Of a DNA stretch of 64,000 nucleotides, positions 55,024 to 64,000 are shown piece by piece (position 1 is the first letter of the stretch; every line of letters begins with the position of its first letter). The notes under the pieces were generated by a model. It was not told the origin of the DNA and searched no databases. It saw nothing but the letters and a program-made list of their open reading frames with translations. Made by a program: the position numbers and the translations under genes. The stretch is from Glebionis coronaria (lineage: Eukaryota > Streptophyta > Magnoliopsida > Asterales > Asteraceae), in NCBI GenBank assembly GCA_025667525.1, contig CM046878.1, positions 393,270,974-393,334,973 on the forward strand. The letters run 5' to 3'.

Positions 55024-57002
55024 AATCCCCTGCACTTGAACATTGTCATGTCCTCATGCAATGCTATATTTTAAAACACAAGTATACATTCTCCTCATAA
55101 TTAATCCACCTTGGCCATTATGAAATGCATCTACACTACTCTACACTATATGATGCATGATTTTGATTTTGATAATGCAATGCACAAGATACAATTCTAT
55201 TTATATCTTTTTGGATTTTCTTGAAATGGTTAAATGGAAATAACTCATAAAGAATTCAATGACTTTGATTAGGGCTTGGGTACCATGGACACTTATCACC
55301 CTCAAGTTTCACTTTCCCCATACCAAGCTTAAAAATGGAATCATTGCATTCACAAGTAAAAAGTGCATCAACTTATTCATGACAATTAAATGTGGAACCG
55401 GTTATTATTTGAGCAAATTGCTTGAAGGCAAATTTGTCATTATTTAAAGTGTGAAATATAAGAAATGTAAAATCCAAAAATAAGGAAGCACGGTTTTAAT
55501 CCTAAGTAATTCTCTTATCCATTACTTGAAAAACCGCTCACAACTAATATAAGTCCGTTTCAAGAGTAATAAGTCATTCGCCTTATGTGTAAAATCCTCA
55601 TGTCATGCTTTCATAAGTAGCTACACACTCGCTAAGAAAAGAAAAATAAAACTCACGCAATAATTTACATCCGCCATCTTTTTGAGACTTTGGATCTTCA
55701 ACCCCGCAACCCATCAAGGTAATATTGGATTGGATCAATCTATCGAATCCCCGCAACCCGTCAAGGTAATATTGGAATTCAATAGTCACTATAATTAACA
55801 CCACACTGCCCCTCTTGGGAGTCTTATATAATTATTTTTTTTATCTCTTTTTCTCTTTTTTTCTTTTTTTTTCTAGCCACTCATTTTTTTGTAAGCCGCT
55901 CTTATTTTTCTTTATTCCTCACAAAGAAAGTTGAAAAGAATAAAAGGAAAAACACCCGCTAAATATTGAGCATGACATAAGTCTAGTACACATAAAACGT
56001 TCTAACTTAGAATCTTAAGACGTACTTATATCAACCATGAATGATTAGACAAAAATGCATAAGAGATTACAAACCAATTAAAACCGTTCTTGATTATTTA
56101 TTAACATATATGCGAAGAAAATAGAGGTAAAGGAGAGAAGGGTTTAGCCACAAGTAATTATCATGAAGTTTATCTAGCCTTTTTATACTTGCTTCAACTC
56201 TATCATTTCCCATCCTCCACAAATTTAAAATCTCAAAGAATGAGATTGGTGGATGCTTAGCCTAATAGACCAATGAAGGACTACATGGTTAAGGATACTA
56301 GCTAGAGAGTGCTAAGATAAGCAAACTCGGGTTGAGTCAAAATATCCATGGCGGGCCTAATATGTCATAGAAGTCTAAATTTGTTAAACCATGTTCTTAT
56401 TATATTTTTTTACTCTTTTGGATTTTTGATGAAAAGCAAAAGAAAAATATATACAATGCAAATGTGATATGCAAATGAAGAATGATTAATGCAAAAATTA
56501 TGAATGCATATTTTTGGTGGCCAAAGTAGATCAAAAATTTAAAAATGTTTGAAAAATTAATTTTCCAATGTTATCATGAAGATCAATGACAAGTTCTACG
56601 TAAGATCACTTCGATAGAAGACCCCCTACACTTATGCTAAACATTGTCCTCAATGTTTAAGAGCATGGAAGTATAAAAACTTCTCCTACACTTATGACAA
56701 TGAATAGACTTTGCTTAACCCAAGTTAAGGAAAGGTCAACTATTGGTGAATTCATGTTTAAGCACAAGGTGTCTATGAAAAATCACAATAGTAACGAAGT
56801 GAACCGGATACAAGGGCCTCCTCCATAAGCTCCAAAGCATGAAATGAGTGAGCAACCCTACAAACAACATGAAGACAAAAGAAGATCTCCCCCCTACACT
56901 TATCCTCAATTCTATACCCTTATTGCTAACCTACAACACTCTAAACCTAGTTATACGATGCTTGAGTTAAGGAGTCTCTAGCTCGACTCGTCCCTCAATG
57001 AA
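55024..57002 (-). other. Athila-3 region between pol and 3' LTR
   Basis: Non-coding, distantly similar to 1651-3677. It has the PPT-like aatcccctgcacttg at 55024-55038 and a T-rich run near 55830-55875. A duplicated phrase containing cccgcaacccgtcaaggtaa lies near 55700-55770. The conserved PPT/hairpin cluster follows near pol. Confidence 0.8.
56621..56695 (-). repeat. PPT-like motifs flanking a conserved hairpin, Athila-3
   Basis: Plus-strand accccctacactta (56621-56635) and tcctacactta (56683-56695) flank the perfect hairpin AAACATTG-tcct-CAATGTTT (56639-56658). A third motif lies at 56888-56902. Distances to the pol stop (101, 308, 368 nt) are close to Athila-1 (91, 325, 380). Confidence 0.8.
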
Positions 57003-57433
57003 TTAATTCATGGGGAAAATGGGGATCTCTTGGACCATTTCAACGGAAATGTCCTCCCCAAAATAATGTTTCACACGGTGACCATTCACTTTAAAGTTTG
57101 GACCATCGGGTTGTGACAACTCAATAGTTCCATATGGAAATACTTGAGCAATAGTGAATGGACCGGACCATCTCGACTTAAGCTTGCCCGCAAAAAGTTT
57201 CAACCTTGAGTTAAAGAGGAGAACCGGCTCTCCAACTTTAAACTCACGGTTCTTGATCTTAGCATCATGCAATTTCTTAGTCTTTTACTTGTAAAGCAAA
57301 GAATTCTCATAGGCATTGGCTCTCAATTCATCCATCTCATTAAGTTGATCTTTCCTATGTGAACCGGCTTGGTTTAAATCAAAGTTAGCCCACTTGTGAG
57401 CCCAATATGCCAATCTTCTAACTCGAATGGGAG
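57003..57433 (-). pseudogene. Athila-3 integrase C-terminal tail
   Basis: Reads ANAYENSLLYK, a TAA near 57285, then [20 protein letters not shown] and [20 protein letters not shown] (GPF/Y tail). It is separated from the rest of integrase by the solo LTR. Homologous to residues about 1730-1888 of Athila-1. Confidence 0.88.
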
Positions 57434-57438
57434 GTGGC
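57434..57438. repeat. Target-site duplication gtggc, left copy (solo LTR)
   Basis: Repeated at 59328-59332. Integrase text joins when one copy and the LTR are removed. Confidence 0.9.
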
Positions 57439-57859
57439 TGATAACTAGGTTTTACTCAGTTAAAAAGATTCGTTGATGTGTATCTAATCGAACTGATCCT
57501 GGTTTAACTATGTGACTCAGTCGTTCTTTGGTGAAACAAATAGTTGTGTCGTTGTAGTAATTAAAATGTGCAAGACGTAAATGTAAAGGGCGTTAAAGTA
57601 AATCTAAATCTAATTTAATGTAAATGGCAAGTATTTAAAAGCGTGACGAAAATTAAAAGGCACTAAAAGTAAATAACGCAAACTTAAAACTAAATAAGGC
57701 AAACTTAAAACGCAACTAAAACATAAAACTAAGGCAAGGCTAAAATAAATCTAAGGCAAATAAACTTAAAGTGCAACTAAGTAAAAAGGCGGGAAAAGTA
57801 AAACTTGAAAATTAAAAACAGAAAGTTAAAAAACTAAAACTAAAAAGAACCTGAAAACA

Positions 57860-58415
57860 GCTCATCCAGAATAATCCTTCGTTCGGAATAATCACTCATC
57901 CGGAACGTCACCTTCGTTCGGAATGATTCTTCTTCACTCGGAATATTCACCAAAACCTTGATCCGGAATAAGTCCTTTATCCGGAATATGTCACTTATCC
58001 GGAATAAAGTCTTGATTCGGAATACAGCCTTGATCCGGAATAATGCCTTGATCCGGAATATTATCCTTGCTGGTCCTTGATCTGAAATGTTGAAGATTCC
58101 GAATGAAGTCTTTGATCCAGAATAATTAATTATTCCGAATAAAGGTCCTTGATCCGGAATGTCTCCTTGATTCGGAATGTTCTGTTGATCCGGAATGTTC
58201 TGTTGATCCGGAATGTGGACTTGATCCGGAATAAAAGGCTGATCCATAATGTTTGGTATTCCGGATGAAATGCTTGATCCGGAATAATAAATTATTCCAA
58301 ATAAGCACTACTGATCCGGAATGTCTAATATTCCGGATGAACAACCCTTGATCCGGAATAACCAAGAAACACACCTTCACTCGGAATATCTGGGCTTGAT
58401 CCGGAATAATCCTGG
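57860..58415 (-). repeat. ATTCCGGATC word array in the solo LTR
   Basis: About 28 units of gatccggaat or ttcggaat on the plus strand, so ATTCCGGATC on the sense strand, spaced about 15-25 nt, a few inverted. It lies downstream of the TATA box in R-U5. Confidence 0.85.
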
Positions 58416-58843
58416 GAATACAGATGAACAGACAAGCGAAGAACAAGGGATACAAAGATAAACACGAATCTAAACAAATACAAATCAACCAAAAGATTAA
58501 ATCAAACTAATCACAAAACATCTACTAATCATAAACAAACAATCCAAAACAATCAAACTAACAAAAATAACCACAATAATCAAAACCCACTTTAATCAAA
58601 TCAATAAAAATAAGAACATGAACATGAACAAATAAACATAAAGATTAAAGAAAGGTAGATAGGAGATCAAACAATAAAGTAAAGATTGACAAGAATTAAA
58701 AGGAAACTTACTTGAAATTAAATGTATTTAAGGTGCGAGACAAGGTATTTAAATGGACATGAAATTAAATGACAAGGTAATTAAAAGTGGAAGAACTAAT
58801 TGTCACTATTAGCCAACAAAACTAATGAAATGAAATCCTAATC

Positions 58844-58851
58844 TATTTATA
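58844..58851 (-). promoter_or_regulatory. TATA box of the solo LTR
   Basis: The minus strand reads CCCCTATAAATAG. Just upstream on the sense strand (58852-58890) is an inverted repeat, GGGGAGGA and TCCTCCCC. So a C/T-rich inverted repeat abuts this TATA box too, but on the other side from Athila-1. Confidence 0.65.
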
Positions 58852-59327
58852 GGGGAGGATTAGGAGGTGCTTAGGAAGCTTCCTCCCCTCTTTCCTTTTT
58901 CCTTAATTGCATGCTTAAGTCCTTCATCTTCTTTAATTCTTTGTTAATCTTCTTAATCTTTTGACTTTAATGACTTTGTCTTCGGGATTTCTTTAAACTC
59001 GTCTTGTAATTCTTCAATGAATTAGACTTGAGTTCTTCGGCGTTTTGTAAACTTCCGTCTTTTGACTTTTTCTTCGATAAATCTTCAGAATTGGTCTTGG
59101 ACTTCCGTTGTTTTTGCACTTTTGATTTCTTGACTTCGTCTTTCGACTTTTCCTCGATAAAAGCCCGTGAATGCCCGTGTTTTCTCCACTTTTCACCTTT
59201 TCGTCCTAAATCACAACAAAAACAAAAACCACGCATAATTTCGACATTTAAGACATAAAATACACGTTTTGGCTCGGTTATTATTGTAATTAAGTGGTAA
59301 AAAGGATGGGTGTTTACACACCTATTA

Positions 59328-59332
59328 GTGGC
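59328..59332. repeat. Target-site duplication gtggc, right copy (solo LTR)
   Basis: The partner of 57434-57438. Confidence 0.9.
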
Positions 59333-62300
59333 ACGCTTTTCCATAGACAAGCCTATAAGGAGTACAACCAATTGGTGTCTTAAAAGCCGTCCTAAAAGCC
59401 CACAAAGCATCATCAAGCTTATCCGACCAAGAAGCTCGATGCTCTCCCACCGTTCTCTCTAAAATTCTCTTTAGACCACGATTTGTGACCTCGGTTTGAC
59501 CATTGGTTTGAGGGTGATACGCGGTAGAAAGTCTATGATTAACTCCATATTTCTTCATAACTCTCATGAATTCATCATTACAAAAGTGCGTACCACGATC
59601 ACTTATGATGGCCCGAGGTACACCAAATCTAGCAAATAATTGCTTTAAGAACTTCACAACAAGTCTAGCATCATTGGTGGGTAAGGCTTTAGCCTCAACC
59701 CATTTAGACACATAATCCACCGCCACAAGTATATACTTGTTTCCCTTGGAAGATGGAAAAGGTCCCATAAAATCTATGCCCCATACATCAAAAATCTCAC
59801 ACTCTTGAATAAAATTTTGTGGCATCTCATCACGTTGCGTAATTTTTCCTTGTCTTTGACACACATCACAAAATTTCACCATTTCTTGGGCATCTTTGTA
59901 AATGGAAGGCCAATAGTAGACCGAATCAAAGACTTTCTTGGCGGTATAGTTGGGCCAAAAATGTCCACCCGTAGGTCCTTTATGACATGCTTCTAAAATT
60001 TTGAATGCCTCGGGCCTATCTACACACCGTCTAATGATTTGGTCCGCACATTGCCTAAAAAGATAAGGATCATCCCAAAAGTAGTACTTAACTTCCTTAA
60101 GAAATTTCTTCTTTTGTTGGGAAGTAAGACCCTCAATAAGCACATTCCCCACAAGATAGTTTGCTATATCCACAAACCAAGGGGTGGCATCCTCTTGGGA
60201 AGAGATAGACATGAGCTCCTCTAATGGAAAAGATTCATTTATTTCTTGATTTGGAAAATCGCCTTGAAAAGGATGCTCAAGTCTACTCAAGTGATCCGCC
60301 GCTAAATTCTCGGCTCCTTTCTAATCTCGAATTTCTATCTTAAACTCTTGAAGCAACAAAACCCATCTCAAAAGCCTAGGCTTAGCATCTTGTTTTGTCA
60401 TGAGATACTTGAGAGCGGAATGATCCGTACACACTATGGTTTTGGATAGCACAAGGTATGGTCTAAATTTCTCAAAAGCATAGACTATAACAAGCAACTC
60501 TTTTTCCGTGGTAGTATAATGAAGTTGTGCACCGGTCATGGTTTTACTCGCATAGTATATAGGTTGAAAATGCTTATTCACTCTTTGTCCTAAGACGGCC
60601 CCCACCGCATAATCACTAGCGTCACACATAAGCTCAAAAGGTAATTCCCAATTTGGAGAAACCAAAATGGGAGCCTTTGTCAATTTCTCCTTAAGAGTCT
60701 CAAAAGATTCCAAACAATCATGGTTAAAAATGAAAGGAGCCTCTTTTTCCAAGAGGTGAGTCATCGGTCTAGCTATCTTAGAAAATCTTGTATGAAGCGC
60801 CTATAAAATCCCGCATGACCTAAGAAACTCCTTACACCTTTAACCGTAGTGGGTGGGGGAAGCTTAGCAATCACATCAATTTTAGCTCGATCCACTTCTA
60901 ATTCCTTATTGGATATTTTGTGTCCTAAAACAATTCCCTCTTTCACCATAAAGTGACATTTCTCCCAATTAAGCACTAAATGTGTTTCCTCACACTAAAT
61001 GTGTTTCCTCACAACGCTTAAGCATTCTTTCTAAATTGGTGAGACATGAGGTAAATGAATCTCCAAATACGGAAAATTCATCCATGAAAACCTCCATTGT
61101 TTGCTCTATCATATCATGGAAAATCGCCATCATGCACCTTTGAAACGTCCCCGGTGCATTACATAAGCCAAAAGGCATCCTCTTGTAAGCAAATGTACCG
61201 TAGGGACAAGTGAATGTGGTCTTTTCTTGATCCTTAGGGTCAATGGGTATTTGGAAATAACCCGAAAAGCCATCAAGAAAGCAATAGTACTCATTTCCCG
61301 CTAAGCGTTCAAGCATTTGGTCCATAAAAGGTAATGGGAAATGGTCTTTCCTAGTAGCCTCATTGAGCTTCCTATAGTCAATACAAACTCTCCAACCGGT
61401 AACAAGTCTCGTAGGAATAAGCTCATTGTTCTCATTAGGTACTACGGTGATTCCACCCTTTTTTGGAACACAATGTACCGGGCTAACCCATGGAGAGTCG
61501 GAAATGGGGTAAATCATGCCCGCATCAAGGAGTTTGATCACTTCCTTCTTAATGACCTCATGGATTTTTGGGTTAACCCTTCGTTGACTTTGAATGGCGG
61601 GTTTGTAATCATCCTCCATAAGGATTTTGTGTGTATAAAAATGTGGATCAATTCCCCTTATGTCGGATATTTTCCATGCTAAGGCTTTCTTGTGTTTCTT
61701 AAGGACTTCAATGAGTTTTTCCTTCTCATCCTCTTTCAACTCTTTAGCAATTATCACGGGTAATTGGTCTTTGTCTTCTAAGAAAGCATACTCTAAGTGG
61801 GATGGAAGGTCCTAAAGTTCAATTGGAGGTGGAGTCTCTATGGAAGGTTTTACTATGGAAGGATCCTCATTGGTAACTTCTTGTGGAGTAGGGGAAGGAA
61901 TAGGGTCCTCATTGAGCAACTTTTAGATATTAAGAATATCTTCTTCCTAATTAATGGGAGAATCCTCATCACCAAGAAAGTTGGACTCAAATTCCTCCAA
62001 GAGGAAATCACTCTCTCCAAAAGGTGTTAAAGAGGGAGCAATTGAGGCCACGGTTTCAACATGGGGCATTTCCTCACTAGTACCCTTGCAAGCATCATGA
62101 AAGTGTTCATCACACACCTCATCTAGCACATCAACTATGTTAATAGTCTCAAAAGGTTTAGACTCCTTAACCTCTTTCCTATCACAAACTTTCCCTAACT
62201 TAAACACCACTTTCTCCTCCTCTACTCTCATAATTAGTTCTCCCTCCGCCACATCTATTAAAGTACGACCCGTTCTCAAAAACGGTCTACCAACAATCAA

Positions 62301-64000
62301 AGGAACTCTAGGATCCATGTCATAATCAACCACTACAAAGTAGGCCGGAAATGTAAACTTATCCACACCTACAAAGACATCCTCCGCGATACCTACAGGG
62401 TAAGCTATGGTTCAGTTGGCTAACTCAAGGGTCATCCTAGTGGGAGTGAGCTCGGGAAGAGAGAGTTTTTTCCAAACCGATAAAGGCATGAGGTTTATGC
62501 TTGCCCCTATATCCGCCAAGGCCATGCAATTTTCCACACCGGGAAAATTACAAGGTATCAAGAAGCGCCCCGGATCTCCAAGTTTTGTTGGTAAGGTTTT
62601 AAGTAGCACGGCGGAACAATTTTCATTAAGGGATGTGTTGGGCAAATCAACCAATTTTTCTTTGTTTGAGAGTAAATCCTTGAACATCTTAGCAAACTTT
62701 GGCATATAAGCAAGAGCTTCCGCAAAGGATATGTTGATGTTGAGTTGCTTGAACATCCTTAAGAAATTTGAGACTTGGATGTCATCCTTGTTTAACTTGT
62801 CCTTTTTAAACCTTAAAGGATATGGAAGAGTTGGTTTAGGTGTAGGTGTTGTAGTGGAAGATTTGTCTTTGATAGCTTCTTCATTGGGAGTTGTGGAAGG
62901 TAGAGGAGAAGTAGGAATAGGTTGAGAAGGTGTGTTTGTTTGAATGGGAGCATTTTGAGGTGGTGAAGTAGATGTAGAAGGCTTTTCACATGTAGGAACA
63001 AAAGTGGGTGTAACAATAGGAGGTTTAGAAGGTGAAGGATCCTTTGTTGTCTTTCCACTTCTCGTTGTAATAGCATTGACATTTGCCCTTGGGTTTGTTT
63101 GTGTGTTTGATGGCAAAGCCCCTTGTTGTCTTTGATTAAAAAGCATCATAAACTTCTTATTTGTTTCTTCATGCATTTCTCTCATTCTTTTCTCATTAGC
63201 TTGTAACCTCCTTTCATTCTCTTGATTCATTTTGTGAAGAAGCTCAATTGTGTTATAATCATGTGGCACATTTCCTTGAAAACCTTGGGGTTGGAAAGGT
63301 GGAGGTTGATTGTAAAACCCTTGATTGTTACCTTGAAAGGTATTTCCTTGATTGTGAAAGGTATCTAGTGGTCTATAGTTATTCCCTTGGTAAGGTGGTC
63401 TTTGACCTTGATTCCTTTGTAACACTTGAGGGGGATTTTGTTGAAGTTGGGTGGGTGGTTGGGGTGGGAATCCCGGTGGAGTAAGGTAATTTTGGGACTT
63501 GTAAGAAAGGTTATTGGGATTGATATTTGGCTTGAAGTGTTCACGATGTTCCTCTTGGTAAGCATAACATTTCCCTTGATAACCTTGCACCTTATCACAT
63601 TGTTCATAGGAATGGGGACCTCCACAAGTCACACAAGAAAGATTAATGGCATGCACATCATTTGTGGAATGATTTCCCATAGAAAGCTTCATAAAGTCAT
63701 TCATCATTATTTCTTGCATTTTTTGAGTGTTTTGCATGAATGTTTGACTTTCCTTTTGAGCTTGAGTAAATGCTTGAATGCATGAAATGAGTTGAGTCTC
63801 CAATGGTTTAGAACTTCCTTCTTGAATGACATGGACTCTTTCATCAAATTGTGTGTTGGTTTGCACCATTGATTTGGTCTCAATAATATCCCAATCCTCT
63901 TGAATGGATTTAAGAAGAATATTACCTCCCGCGGAAGCATTGAGTGAGTCTTGGTGATGAGGTTTAAGGCCATTGTAGAAAGTATTGATTTGGTGAACTT
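59333..64000 (-). pseudogene. Athila-3 gag-pol, broken and open at the right edge
   Basis: In sense order: end of the gag capsid domain (NTFYNGL near 63980), knuckle [13 protein letters not shown] (near 63620), Pro-rich linker, protease with DIGAS (near 62510). TGA replaces an Arg codon at 62410-62412. Further stops are near 61925 and 61815. RT (61757-60990) has CVPKKGG and VCIDYRKLN, but its catalytic motif is FMDE instead of FMDD (about 61080-61090). A 19-bp tandem duplication (60975-60993 and 60994-61012) shifts the frame. A one-base loss near 60787 follows, then RNase H ([13 protein letters not shown]) and a TAG near 60320. Integrase has [19 protein letters not shown] and NGQTEVTN up to YGKACH, where the solo LTR enters. 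Confidence 0.92.
60975..61012. repeat. 19-bp tandem duplication in Athila-3 RT
   Basis: The unit actaaatgtgtttcctcac occurs twice back to back (60975-60993 and 60994-61012). Nineteen is not a multiple of three, so RT is frameshifted. Confidence 0.9.

Larger units (their letters stand above)
57439..59327 (-). repeat. Solo Athila LTR (1889 bp)
   Basis: Flanked by gtggc and with no internal region, so an LTR left by recombination between the two LTRs of a full element. On the plus strand it starts TGATAACTAGG and ends CACCTATTA. The U3 part (59327 towards 58851) is related to the U3 of Athila-1 and Athila-2. Orientation is set by the TATA box. ORFs inside (IPDQ and FRIK repeats; MKSGENTG) are by-products of repeats or conserved U3. 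Confidence 0.93.
51895..64000 (-). mobile_element. Athila-3, interrupted and dead, runs off the right edge
   Basis: A minus-strand Athila: 3' LTR 51895-55023, 3' region 55024-57002, pol and gag remains 57003-64000. A solo Athila LTR (57439-59327) sits in the integrase. The 5' end of gag, the primer site and the 5' LTR are outside. The protein is clearly homologous to Athila-1 but diverged. Lesions include stops at 62410-62412, about 61925, 61815, 60320 and 57285, frameshifts near 60787 and at a 19-bp duplication, and an RT active-site change. Confidence 0.88.

Noticed and set aside
57840..58247. 135-codon ORF with IPDQ and FRIK peptide repeats
   Set aside because: It is the translation of the ATTCCGGATC array; the peptide changes frame with repeat spacing. 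Not a gene.

Overview
The window looks like nuclear DNA of a flowering plant, and it is made almost entirely of nested LTR retrotransposons. I found no host gene, tRNA, rRNA, organelle sequence, CRISPR array or bacterial feature. Four lineages are recognisable: Athila-type Ty3/gypsy (tRNA-Asp-like primer site, very long LTRs, gag-pol without chromodomain), Sirevirus-type Ty1/copia (long gag tail, long 3' region), a Tekay/Del-like gypsy (initiator-Met primer site, 2.9-3.0 kb LTRs) and a probable Tat-type element carrying an intron-bearing antisense gene. The protein style resembles retroelements of Asteraceae; that assignment is an impression from memory, not a search result.

Layout. (1) Sirevirus A (+) enters from the left edge (integrase tail 1-50, pol 11161-13478, 3' region, 3' LTR near 26249-26719). 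It is split by Athila-1 (-, 51-11155, target duplication gcaac, intact 1888-residue gag-pol) and by the Tekay-like element (+, 15318-25337, duplication ttctt, decayed coding region). (2) 26720-30559 holds a broken minus-strand Transposase_28-like gene and a plus-strand LTR-like promoter, probably the 3' end of a Tat-type element. (3) Sirevirus B (+) starts at 30560. Its 5' LTR is split by Sirevirus C (-, 30728-39014, duplication aaagc), a non-autonomous element with one 716-residue ORF. B's gag and pol, 39907-48088, are pseudogenes. (4) B's 3' region is cut by Athila-2 (-, from 49030), itself cut by Athila-3 (-, from 51895 to beyond the right edge). Athila-3's integrase holds a solo Athila LTR (57439-59327, duplication gtggc).

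How the parts work together. Athila-1 is the only element that looks autonomous and young: both LTRs are 1600 bp, with three differences seen by eye. Sirevirus C and the Tekay-like element look like passengers that used proteins made elsewhere. Sirevirus A, Sirevirus B and Athila-3 are dead, some with changed catalytic residues.

The most unusual signals are non-coding. Short arrays with sense-strand core ATTCCGATC or close variants lie in the transcribed leaders of five elements from two superfamilies. A perfect inverted repeat sits directly beside the TATA box in several LTR families. PPT-like motifs around a conserved hairpin recur at matching distances from pol in two Athila families. Two PPT/LTR junction modules in Sirevirus C are each enclosed by their own perfect 11-bp inverted repeat. 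A Sirevirus 3'-region block shows compensatory hairpin changes.
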